Part shown: positions 15,777 to 23,558 of the stretch, one piece after another
Position numbering within the stretch: position 1 is the stretch's first letter
Layout of the letters: every line of letters begins with the position of its first letter
From: an uncultured Acetatifactor sp.
GTDB taxonomy: Bacteria; Bacillota; Clostridia; Lachnospirales; Lachnospiraceae
NCBI GenBank assembly: GCA_947630715.1
Contig: CANRIP010000004.1
Coordinates: forward strand, 1 to 64,000
DNA: 64,000 nt
Direction of reading: 5' to 3'
Position numbers and translations under genes: made by a program
Notes under the pieces: model-generated
Told to the model about the DNA's origin: nothing
Database searches by the model: none
What the model saw: the letters and a program-made list of their open reading frames with translations, nothing else

Positions 15777-16526
15777 ATGAGCTGGAATTTTTTAGGACAG
15801 GATATCAGGAGAAGTATCTTCAACCCGGGATTCGCGGTGGGAATCTTAGGGCTGGGGGCGCTGCTTGCCTGGAATTTCTTTCGGGAATCCGTGGGCGCGG
15901 GAAGCTTTTATTACGCGGTGGTCAACATCATGGCGGCATCCGGCTATACTGTTTTTGTGCCGATATTCCCGGCGCTGGGGTATGCGTCCCGGTTCTGCCA
16001 GGAATATGAGAGCGGCTATGACAGATTTATCCTCTGCCGAATGAACGCCAGGGAATATGCGCTGACGCGGATCGTCAGCGTAGCCCTGTCCGGGGGGCTG
16101 ATCGTGGGGATTCCCATGCTGCTGGTCTGCCTTGCCAGTCTGGGAACGGGGCTGCCGGAGATCACCGACACTACACATACCAGAGTGGATATGAATGTGA
16201 CGCTCATGCAGGTTGCACAGACTTACGGGCCGGGTATGGTGGTGGCCGCCAAAACCCTGCTGGGCTTTCTCTTTGGCGCGGCCTGGGCGTTAGTGGGACT
16301 GGCGTTTGCTGTGTGGACGCCCAATCCCTATGTGGCGTTAATTGCCCCCTTTGTGTTGTATGAGTGTCTGTATATCCTGCCGGTGGGCGGCTTCTTTGCT
16401 CCGTCAAATCTTGTGCGGGGGGATGATTACGGGCATCTGTATTCTGCCGTCATGGAGTGCGGGTGGATCCTGCTTGCAGCGGGGGCGGTCATGGCGGGAT
16501 TTTTACGGAGGTGTCGGGATGCGTAG
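15777..16526 (+). CDS. ABC-2-like membrane protein 1, 249 aa
   Basis: Six predicted hydrophobic segments (for example FAVGILGLGALLAW, IVGIPMLLVCLASL, LIAPFVLYECLYIL). The layout suggests a permease subunit of an ABC-2-type system, but no motif makes this certain. Begins 5 bases after the lipoprotein stop and overlaps the next gene by 8 bases, so it is co-translated with it. I infer that it pairs with the ATPase encoded at the end of the operon. Confidence 0.8.
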   Translation: MSWNFLGQDIRRSIFNPGFAVGILGLGALLAWNFFRESVGAGSFYYAVVNIMAASGYTVFVPIFPALGYASRFCQEYESGYDRFILCRMNAREYALTRIVSVALSGGLIVGIPMLLVCLASLGTGLPEITDTTHTRVDMNVTLMQVAQTYGPGMVVAAKTLLGFLFGAAWALVGLAFAVWTPNPYVALIAPFVLYECLYILPVGGFFAPSNLVRGDDYGHLYSAVMECGWILLAAGAVMAGFLRRCRDA

Positions 16527-17340
16527 GGCGGTTGTTCTGGCAGCAGGGATGTGGAGACGGGCCATGCAAAGCCCCAGGGTCTGGATGGGGTATTTGCTGG
16601 GTCTGACTCTCCTGGGTCTGGGATGCAGCGATTTTTTGAAGTACGCGGGAGAGATCAAAGAGCCGGTCAATCTGCTGGAGCCCTTTGTGGTGGCTCATTG
16701 CCAGGCTTTTGTAGGCAGGCTGTGGCCGTTAGGGTATCTGCTCATTCTGGCGGATGCCCCTTTTATCGGAAAGGGTACCGATCTGCTGCTGTATCGCAGC
16801 GGCAGACGGGCCTGGAATTTGGGGATGAACTGTTACGTCCTGATGCAGAGCTTTGGATATGTTGTCTGCCTGGCGGCCGGTTCCGTCCTGGCCGGTGCAC
16901 CCTTTGGGTTTCTCGGGGACATCTGGAGCGGGCCGGCCTATCTGCTGGCAAAGTTTCCGAAAAGCGCCGCCGCTTTGAAATATCATCTTGTGTTCGAAGG
17001 AGAAACCATGATGGGACAACTGACGGTTCCTCAGGCGTTTGCGGCGGCATTTGTCTATCTGTTCTGCTATTTGGCGTTGCTGGGGACTGTTCTGTATGTA
17101 GGCGGTTTGATGTTTGGGAGCTTTTGGGGATTTTTGGCGGCAGTGGCCCTGCATCTGGGCCGCGTTGCCTTGTCGTTCTGGTTCCGAATCCCCTGGAGTC
17201 CTGTGTATGAATCCGGCAGTCTGTATCGGCTTTTGAGATATCCATGCAGAGCTGGACTGTTTTGGTTGATTCTGACGATGCTGTCATTTTTTGCGGTGGC
17301 AAATGTGGAATTTTCGGAGCGGAAAGGAGGCGTTTCATGA
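16519..17340 (+). CDS. ABC-2-like membrane protein 2, 273 aa
   Basis: Multi-helix membrane protein (segments include MGYLLGLTLLGLG, LGYLLILADAPFI, LMQSFGYVVCLAAGSVL and a C-terminal LILTMLSFFAV). ATG 16519 is chosen because GGAGG sits 8 bases upstream and the next in-frame codons upstream only shadow the preceding gene. Overlaps both neighbours (8 and 4 bases). Not clearly homologous by eye to the other two membrane proteins of the operon. Confidence 0.8.
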   Translation: MRRAVVLAAGMWRRAMQSPRVWMGYLLGLTLLGLGCSDFLKYAGEIKEPVNLLEPFVVAHCQAFVGRLWPLGYLLILADAPFIGKGTDLLLYRSGRRAWNLGMNCYVLMQSFGYVVCLAAGSVLAGAPFGFLGDIWSGPAYLLAKFPKSAAALKYHLVFEGETMMGQLTVPQAFAAAFVYLFCYLALLGTVLYVGGLMFGSFWGFLAAVALHLGRVALSFWFRIPWSPVYESGSLYRLLRYPCRAGLFWLILTMLSFFAVANVEFSERKGGVS

Positions 17341-17978
17341 AGACGTGCGGGACGGTGATCCGCTATTTCGGCGGAGTACAGGTGGAAAGAAGCTTTGGGA
17401 CGGACTATGAAAAAATATTCCTGGGGCTGATCCGATGGCTTTTGCCCCTTACCGTGTGTCTGCTGGCGGCAGGGATCTGGCTGGAAAGGAGAAACAAAAT
17501 GGAACTCCTGGCACGTTACCGTTACGGGACGGACACAAGATGGTGGAGAGTTAGATTTTTCCGGGGAATCCGGTTTGGCATAGGAGAGGGGGCGATCCTG
17601 TTTTGTATCGCCCTGGCGGCGGACGGGATAAGCCCGGAGGGAATTTCCCCGGAAACCGGGAGAGTGTTTCTGCTTTGGTTTGCACATTTTATGACGATGT
17701 TGTCGTTTTTAATGACGTTAGAACTGATGGGGATGAAGGGGCAGGCGACCGGGGCGCTGCTTTTACTGGAAGGGTTCAGTTTTCTTGCCGGCATCCTGCT
17801 GGTACGGCTTTCTGCTTGGATGTACGGCAGATGGGGCATGTATTTTCAAAGCGCATGGTATGACAGGGAGACGGGTGTGCCGGTATGGGGCGTTCTTGTG
17901 GCAGAGGGCGTCTTGGCGGCAGTCAGCTACGGCGCGGGCAGATTCTTTTTAAAATTAAAACGGGCCGGCGGAACATAA
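17337..17978 (+). CDS. ABC-2-like membrane protein 3, 213 aa
   Basis: Membrane protein with about five hydrophobic segments (LIRWLLPLTVCLLAAGIW, GEGAILFCIALAADG, FAHFMTMLSFLMTL, LLEGFSFLAGILLV and a C-terminal one). Start ATG overlaps the preceding stop as ATGA, with GGAAAGGAGG upstream. The ATPase gene follows after 37 bases. It makes a third membrane subunit, unusual for a simple ABC-2 system with one ATPase. Confidence 0.8.
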   Translation: MKTCGTVIRYFGGVQVERSFGTDYEKIFLGLIRWLLPLTVCLLAAGIWLERRNKMELLARYRYGTDTRWWRVRFFRGIRFGIGEGAILFCIALAADGISPEGISPETGRVFLLWFAHFMTMLSFLMTLELMGMKGQATGALLLLEGFSFLAGILLVRLSAWMYGRWGMYFQSAWYDRETGVPVWGVLVAEGVLAAVSYGAGRFFLKLKRAGGT

Positions 17979-18015
17979 AGACCCAGGGGAACGGCAGGAA
18001 AGGAGAGTTTTGCAT

Positions 18016-18657
18016 ATGGAAGAAAGGATTCGCGTTGAAAACTTGACAAAAAAATTTGGAGATGTCACGGTACTGGATGGGATTACTTTAAGTCTGAAAA
18101 AGGGGAAAATTTACGGTTTTATCGGAAGAAACGGTTCCGGGAAGACGGTTCTGTTCAAGCATATCATAGGGTATCTCAAACCCACCGGCGGACGGGTAGT
18201 GGTGGATGGAAAGGAAATCGGCAAAGATCAGGACTTTGCGGACCATGTGGGTATGATCATAGAAAATCCGGGATTTTTGGGAAGATATACCGGTTATCAA
18301 AATCTGAAATATCTGGCGGACATTCGCCATATAATCGGCAAAGAACAGATCCGGGAGAGCATGAGAAAGGCTGGGCTGGATCCGGACAGCAAAAAGAGGG
18401 TGGGAAAGTATTCTCTGGGAATGAGACAGCGTCTCGGCATTGCTCAGGCCATTATGGAGGATCCTGACATTCTGATTCTGGATGAACCCATGAACAGTCT
18501 GGATTATCAGGGCGTGGAGGACGTCAGAAATATTCTGCTGGACATGAAGAATGCTGGAAAAACCATTTTAATTTCAAGCCATCATAAAGAAGATATCGAT
18601 CTTTTGTGTGACTGCGTTTATGAAATGGAGAGAGGGCGCTGCAAGGAATACAGGTGA
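18016..18657 (+). CDS. ABC transporter ATPase, 213 aa
   Basis: Walker A GRNGSGKT (about residue 38), signature YSLGMRQR (about 133), Walker B ILILDEP (about 153) and the switch SSHHKED. GGAAAGGAGAG precedes; ATG 18016 is preferred over a TTG two codons earlier. It is short for the class, ending soon after the H-loop. It is the only ATPase of the operon and is expected to power the three preceding membrane proteins. Similar ATPases serve peptide-resistance or immunity-type ABC-2 systems, but the role here is unproven. Confidence 0.92.
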   Translation: MEERIRVENLTKKFGDVTVLDGITLSLKKGKIYGFIGRNGSGKTVLFKHIIGYLKPTGGRVVVDGKEIGKDQDFADHVGMIIENPGFLGRYTGYQNLKYLADIRHIIGKEQIRESMRKAGLDPDSKKRVGKYSLGMRQRLGIAQAIMEDPDILILDEPMNSLDYQGVEDVRNILLDMKNAGKTILISSHHKEDIDLLCDCVYEMERGRCKEYR

Positions 18658-18708
18658 TGAGGGCGCGGTATTGTGCCAAATCGGTCAAATGGCCCTGTTT
18701 TCGTCTTC

Positions 18709-18846
18709 CTAGCAGTCCTCGCCCAGCGTCTTTAACACCTTGCTCATAAATACGTCTTCCACAATGGGTTTGACCGCATAATCCTTGGCGCCGTAAAAGA
18801 CCGCTTTCATCACGTCCTCCTTTTCATGGCTGGACGTGAGAAAGAA
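18709..18846 (-). pseudogene. 3' fragment of a response-regulator receiver gene
   Basis: About 45 C-terminal residues of a CheY-like receiver: FFLTSSHEKEDV (strand 4), then GAKDYAVKP with the conserved Lys-Pro, then the last helix and stop TAG. The first two thirds, including the phosphorylated Asp, are missing. The break, near 18845, coincides with the start of a transposase fragment on the other strand. Confidence 0.75.
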
Positions 18847-18847
18847 T

Positions 18848-19006
18848 AGAGAATTCATGGCAGCATCACCAAACCAGAAATGGTTGACGGATGTCACGAA
18901 ATTCAAGTATTACATGGGTGTCGAAATGCACAAGATTTATTTGAGTGTCATTCTCGACCTGTATGACCGGAGAATCGTATCGTACGTTATTGAGGACTCA
19001 AACAAT
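18848..19006 (+). mobile_element. IS3-family transposase (orfB) fragment
   Basis: About 53 residues matching the integrase core of IS3-type transposases: ASPNQKWLTDVT (first catalytic Asp), YLSVILDLYDRRIVSYVI (second Asp), SNN. The N-terminal part, the last catalytic Glu and both ends are missing. The frame then runs into unrelated DNA before the arabinofuranosidase gene. It is a dead remnant that abuts a truncated receiver gene. The remainder of the gap 18658-19110 holds only a possible -10 (TACAAT, 19039-19044) for the next gene. Confidence 0.75.
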
Positions 19007-19110
19007 ATTTTTTCCTTTCCTTCTGCCCTTGCATACGTTACAATGAAAAAGAGCGGAAGAAACGCTGTCCTTTACGCCGGGAAATTTCCGCCCCAGGAAG
19101 GGAGTCGGTT

Positions 19111-21336
19111 ATGTATCGTATTCTTGTTTCGCCGGAGAAAAAAACAGGGGAGGTTTCCTCCTCGCTGTACGGTATTTTCTTTGAAGATATTAATCGGGCG
19201 GGAGACGGGGGACTGTATGCCGAAATGTTGATGAACCGCGCTTTTGACGATGGAGTGATCCCGCAGGGGTGCGTTTACGACGGCGAAACCAGGACGATTA
19301 CCTCGCCCACGGGCTGGGTCAGCGCCTTTCCCTGCGCAGAAACGGAGGGCGTTTACGGGTGGAGCGCACAGAATGGCGCACGGATGGCTCTTACAGAGCG
19401 GGATACCCTGAATGACTCCAGAAAGCGTGGTCTGGAGATTCATTTCTGCGGCGGCGCTGTCTTGAATCGCGGGTTTGACGGCCTCTTTCTCAAAGCGGGG
19501 GCTGCTTACCGGTTTTACATGTTTGCCAAATCGGAACGTCCGGTGGAGGTTACGGTTTCTCTTGTCTCGGCATCCAGCACGGTTTATGCAAAACAGGCCG
19601 TAACGGTGGAAGGCTGTTTTGCCAAATATGAATGTGTGCTGAAAAGCGGTTTTGATGATCGGGATGCGTCTCTGGCATTAAGCTCTCCGTCCCCGGATAT
19701 GGTAACGCTGGGTTTTACCTCCCTTTTCCCTGTGGACACTTTTATGCGTCGGGAAAACGGTCTGCGCAAAGACCTTGCGGAAATGCTGCTGGCGCTGAAA
19801 CCCGCTTTTTTGAGATTCCCGGGCGGTTGTGTGGTGGAAGGATTTTCCAGGGAGACGGCTCATCGGTTTGAGGATACCATCGGCCCTGTCTGGGAGCGAA
19901 AACCCCATTGGCTGCTTTGGGGCTACAACAGTACAAGCGGTCTGGGATTTCATGAATTCCTTCAATTTTGCGAGGACGCGCAGATTGACGCTATGTATGT
20001 TTGTAACTGCGGTATGACCTGCCAGGCGCGGCGCCCGGATTATTTTGAAGACGAGCTGGTGGAGGAAATGTACCTGGATGCGGTTCATGCGATTCTGTAT
20101 GCAACGGCTTCCGCGCAGGATCCGTGGGGTGCAAAGCGGGCGGCGAACGGTCATCCGGAACCGTTCCGATGTCTGAAATATCTGGAAATAGGGAATGAAA
20201 ATCATGGAGAAGAATATCACAGGCGCTATCGGTATTTTTATGAGCGTTTGAAGGCGCGGTTCCCCCAGCTTGTTTATATTGCCACCGATCACACGGAAAG
20301 AGCCGGGCTGTCTGCGGAAATGGTCGATGACCATTATTATGCGGATCCGGTCTTTTTGGCGCTCCGTCACAATCAATATGAAGGAACTCCCGGCTCCGCT
20401 CCGGATCTTTATGTAGGGGAGTATGCGGCCACGATCGGCTGTAAAAGCGGGACTCTGTATGGGGCCTTGGGGGAGGCCGCTTTTTTAACAGGCATAGAAA
20501 AAGCGCAGGATAAGGTGAAAATGACCAGCTACGCCCCGCTTTTGAACCATGCGTCCTATACGGCGTGGGCGCCGGATCTGATCCATTTCAACAATCGCCG
20601 CTGCTACGGCATTCCGAGCTATTATATGCTCAAAATGTTTGCTGAGAACAGAGGCAGTTATGTCTGTGAACATCAGGTGATCACCGATGACGACGCAAGA
20701 TGTGGGAAAGGTGCGTTTCGATATGTCTCCCATGGGAAAACGGTTACCGTCGGCAGCCCGGAACAAAACAGCCAGTCCCTGATGGCGGAAACGGATGTCA
20801 TTGACGGCAGGATGAGGGTCAGCTTTTGGGATTCCTGCGCCGAGGGCGAGGATCAGGATCATTACGATCTGATCTGTGAGGATGGAAAAAGCGCGGTGAT
20901 CCATTATAATGGCTGGTCGGAGGAAGTGATCTGCCAGGGTTCCATAGCATTCAGCGGAACTTCTGCGCAGGTTGCCATTCACACATGCCGGGACAAATTT
21001 GAGATTGCGGTCAACGGGGTTATGATCCACAAAGCAGCGTTAAAGGCGCTGCCGCACATGTTTGCGGTGTGTACGGTGGATGAAAATGCGGGCGTTTTGC
21101 TGATTAAGCTTGTGAATCTTACACAGAAGGACATTTCCGTGGAACTGGTTTCGGAGAGCCGTCTGTCCCACAAGGGAGTTATGACAACTTTGACGGCGGA
21201 CAGTTTTCAGGCAGGCAACAGCTTTGATCATCCGGAAACCGTGGTTCCCGTCACGGAAGAAATAGAGCTGGCGGAGGGGATCCTTCGCGTACCGGCCCGT
21301 TCGGTAAATATCGTAACGCTTTCGTATGCCGGGTAA
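19111..21336 (+). CDS. GH51 alpha-L-arabinofuranosidase, 741 aa
   Basis: Removes terminal alpha-L-arabinofuranosyl groups from arabinan or arabinoxylan fragments. The family opening LYGIFFEDIN..GGLYAEML, the acid/base Glu363 in LEIGNENHG and the nucleophile Glu437 in YVGEYAA are all visible. Residues about 60-210 add a jelly-roll, CBM-like insert, so the protein is longer than the usual 500-residue bacterial form and resembles the larger GH51 subtype. There is no signal peptide, so it acts on imported oligosaccharides. AGGAAGGGAG precedes ATG 19111. It stands alone after an IS scar. Confidence 0.92.
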   Translation: MYRILVSPEKKTGEVSSSLYGIFFEDINRAGDGGLYAEMLMNRAFDDGVIPQGCVYDGETRTITSPTGWVSAFPCAETEGVYGWSAQNGARMALTERDTLNDSRKRGLEIHFCGGAVLNRGFDGLFLKAGAAYRFYMFAKSERPVEVTVSLVSASSTVYAKQAVTVEGCFAKYECVLKSGFDDRDASLALSSPSPDMVTLGFTSLFPVDTFMRRENGLRKDLAEMLLALKPAFLRFPGGCVVEGFSRETAHRFEDTIGPVWERKPHWLLWGYNSTSGLGFHEFLQFCEDAQIDAMYVCNCGMTCQARRPDYFEDELVEEMYLDAVHAILYATASAQDPWGAKRAANGHPEPFRCLKYLEIGNENHGEEYHRRYRYFYERLKARFPQLVYIATDHTERAGLSAEMVDDHYYADPVFLALRHNQYEGTPGSAPDLYVGEYAATIGCKSGTLYGALGEAAFLTGIEKAQDKVKMTSYAPLLNHASYTAWAPDLIHFNNRRCYGIPSYYMLKMFAENRGSYVCEHQVITDDDARCGKGAFRYVSHGKTVTVGSPEQNSQSLMAETDVIDGRMRVSFWDSCAEGEDQDHYDLICEDGKSAVIHYNGWSEEVICQGSIAFSGTSAQVAIHTCRDKFEIAVNGVMIHKAALKALPHMFAVCTVDENAGVLLIKLVNLTQKDISVELVSESRLSHKGVMTTLTADSFQAGNSFDHPETVVPVTEEIELAEGILRVPARSVNIVTLSYAG

Positions 21337-21428
21337 GGGCGGCCGGAGGGGATCCAAAATACCATGCGGATGTATCGCATCCGCGGTTATCAAGATCAGA
21401 AACCACAATAGGATATGGAGATGCAGAG

Positions 21429-22199
21429 ATGCTGACACAGTTTTCAAGAACGGAATTATTGCTGGGAAAAAAAGCCATGGAGAAATTATCCGGTTCCAGG
21501 GTCGCGGTTTTTGGCATCGGAGGGGTAGGGGGATATGTCTGTGAAGCGCTTGTGCGAAGCGGAGTCGGGGCATTTGATTTGATCGATGATGATAAGGTCT
21601 GCCTGACCAATCTGAACCGGCAGATTATTGCCACACGAAAAACCATAGGAAAATACAAGGCGGAGGTGATGAAGGACCGGATCTTGGAAATCAATCCGGA
21701 TGCGCATGTCACCGTACATAAGTGTTTCTTCCTGCCCGAAAACGCAGAGGAATTCCCCTTTCATGAGTATGATTATATTGTGGATGCGGTAGACACGGTT
21801 ACTGCCAAAATTGAACTTGTCATGAAGGCGCAAGAGAAAAACGTGCCTATCATCAGCAGCATGGGCGCCGGAAACAAACTGGATGGCAGCCGGTTCAGGG
21901 TTGCTGACATCTATCAGACAAAAATGTGCCCGTTGGCAAAGGTCATGCGGAGGGAATTGAAAAAACGGGGCGTAAGGAAGTTAAAGGTTGTGTATTCCGA
22001 AGAAAAGCCGATCAGACCGCTTGAGGACATGTCCGTCAGTTGCAGGACAAACTGTATTTGTCCGCCTGGGGCACAGCATAAGTGTACGGAACGAAGGGAT
22101 ATCCCGGGCAGCGTAGCGTTTGTGCCGTCCGTGGCAGGACTGATCATTGCGGGCGAAGTGGTAAAAGATTTGTGCAGCAAAGAAATGAGGCAGGATTGA
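21429..22199 (+). CDS. tcdA: tRNA threonylcarbamoyladenosine dehydratase (TcdA/CsdL), 256 aa
   Basis: E1-like (ThiF family) ATP-dependent enzyme that cyclises N6-threonylcarbamoyladenosine at position 37 of ANN-decoding tRNAs. It shows the nucleotide loop GIGGVGGY, the LNRQI adenylation motif, and a cysteine-rich C-terminal segment (CRTNCICPPG). Length is typical. It ends 1 base before the rhodanese-TtcA fusion gene, so the two are co-transcribed; both act on tRNA, one of them with sulfur. A 7-bp hairpin (21366-21384) lies upstream without a T-run. Confidence 0.92.
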   Translation: MLTQFSRTELLLGKKAMEKLSGSRVAVFGIGGVGGYVCEALVRSGVGAFDLIDDDKVCLTNLNRQIIATRKTIGKYKAEVMKDRILEINPDAHVTVHKCFFLPENAEEFPFHEYDYIVDAVDTVTAKIELVMKAQEKNVPIISSMGAGNKLDGSRFRVADIYQTKMCPLAKVMRRELKKRGVRKLKVVYSEEKPIRPLEDMSVSCRTNCICPPGAQHKCTERRDIPGSVAFVPSVAGLIIAGEVVKDLCSKEMRQD

Positions 22200-22200
22200 T

Positions 22201-23331
22201 ATGGGTATTTCAGTGGAAGAAATGAAAAGGATGAATGAAAGCGCCTATCAGATCATAGATATTCGCAGCCAGGTAGAGAGGGATCATGGGGCGATAGCGG
22301 GAGCTGTCGCCATAAAGCCGGAGGAAATTGCAAACAGTGAAAAGACGGATGTCTCAAAAAAACTGATTATCTGCTGCAACAAAGGCATCGTCAGTAAACA
22401 GGTGGCGGAACACTTAAGGGAACAGGGACTGGATGCGGAAAGTCTTGACGGCGGATATATTGCGTGGCTGATGGACAGGATGAGTGAACCGCAGGAACAG
22501 GATCAGTCAAAGGATGTGGAACAGAGCCTGCGTAAAAAATTCAAAAAAACGATCTGGTCTAAGTTTACCAAAGCGATTACCACTTATGAACTGGTCAAGC
22601 CGGGAGATGCCATAGCGGTATGTATTTCCGGGGGAAAAGACTCCATGCTGATGGCGAAATGTTTTCAGGAATTGCTGTTACATCATAAATTTGATTTTAC
22701 GGTAAAGTTCCTGGTGATGGACCCGGGGTACAGCGCTGCAAACCGCAGGCTCATCGAAGAAAATGCACGGAACCTGAACATACCGATTACCGTTTTTGAA
22801 TCGGATATTTTCGACTCGGTATATCATGTGGAAAAATCCCCCTGTTATTTATGCGCCAGAATGAGGCGCGGGCATCTGTACCATTTTGCCAAGGAGATGG
22901 GATGCAATAAAATTGCGCTGGGACATCACTATGATGATGTGATTGAAACCATTCTTATGGGAATGCTTTATGGCGCGCAGATACAGACAATGATGCCGAA
23001 GCTTCACAGCACAAATTTTGAGGGCATGGAGCTGATACGCCCTTTGTATCTGGTCAGGGAGGACGCTATCAAGGCGTGGAGGGATTACAACGGACTTCAC
23101 TTTATACAGTGCGCCTGCAAGTTTACCGATACCTGCAGCACTTGTAATAAGGAGGAAAACCGTTCCAAGAGGGTGGAAATCAAAGAACTGATCAGGACGT
23201 TAAAGCAGAGCAATCCATTTGTGGAAGGAAACATATTTAAGAGTGTGGAAAATGTGAACCTGGACACGGTGATAGCCTATAAGCAAAACGGGGAGAGGCA
23301 CACCTTTTTGGAAGGGTATGACGCGGAATGA
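22201..23331 (+). CDS. Rhodanese-TtcA fusion, tRNA thiolation enzyme, 376 aa
   Basis: Residues 1-100 form a rhodanese domain with its loop at IICCNKG (Cys58/59) that would carry a persulfide. Residues 105-376 form an ATP pyrophosphatase of the TtcA/TtuA group: PP-loop SGGKDS (143-148), CYLC (Cys215, Cys218) and a later CAC-x-CSTC cluster (304-315) suited to a 4Fe-4S centre. The likely reaction is 2-thiolation of a tRNA cytidine or a related base, with sulfur delivered by the fused rhodanese. Adjacent to tcdA by 1 base. The exact target base is not certain from sequence. Confidence 0.88.
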   Translation: MGISVEEMKRMNESAYQIIDIRSQVERDHGAIAGAVAIKPEEIANSEKTDVSKKLIICCNKGIVSKQVAEHLREQGLDAESLDGGYIAWLMDRMSEPQEQDQSKDVEQSLRKKFKKTIWSKFTKAITTYELVKPGDAIAVCISGGKDSMLMAKCFQELLLHHKFDFTVKFLVMDPGYSAANRRLIEENARNLNIPITVFESDIFDSVYHVEKSPCYLCARMRRGHLYHFAKEMGCNKIALGHHYDDVIETILMGMLYGAQIQTMMPKLHSTNFEGMELIRPLYLVREDAIKAWRDYNGLHFIQCACKFTDTCSTCNKEENRSKRVEIKELIRTLKQSNPFVEGNIFKSVENVNLDTVIAYKQNGERHTFLEGYDAE

Positions 23332-23350
23332 GCGACGGCTCTGATCCGGG

Positions 23351-23493
23351 CGTTTTCCGGAAAGGGCAGGGGGACGGTTTTCCGGAAAGGGCAGGGAACG
23401 GCTTTCCGGAAAGGACAGGGAACGGCTTTCCGGAAAGGATAGGGGGACGTTTTTCCGGAAAGGGCAGGGAACGGTTTTCAGAAAATGACATGG
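23351..23493. repeat. 24-bp tandem repeat array with a palindromic core
   Basis: Units start at 23351, 23375, 23399, 23423, 23448 and 23472 (spacing 24, 24, 24, 25, 24). Five good copies and a decayed sixth have the pattern CGG-TTTTCCGGAAAGG-GCAGGGA. Each holds the perfect palindrome TTTCCGGAAA. No spacers separate the units, so it is not a CRISPR. It fills the gap after the TtcA-type gene and ends 6 bases before a strong promoter. Confidence 0.9.
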
Positions 23494-23499
23494 AAACGC

Positions 23500-23528
23500 T
23501 TGACAGATGGGGGAGAATGCTCTATTGT
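23500..23528 (+). promoter_or_regulatory. Promoter of the ParB-like/BMP fusion gene
   Basis: TTGACA (23500-23505), 17-base spacer, TATTGT (23523-23528), 30 bases before ATG 23559. The tandem palindromic repeats lie immediately upstream, in the position of activator or repressor sites. Confidence 0.75.
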
Positions 23529-23558
23529 GTGGAAAGATAAACAGAAAAGAGGTTTCAT

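Noticed and set aside
23351..23493. Possible CRISPR array
   Set aside because: Units are directly joined with no unique spacers, and no cas genes are near; it is a plain tandem repeat.
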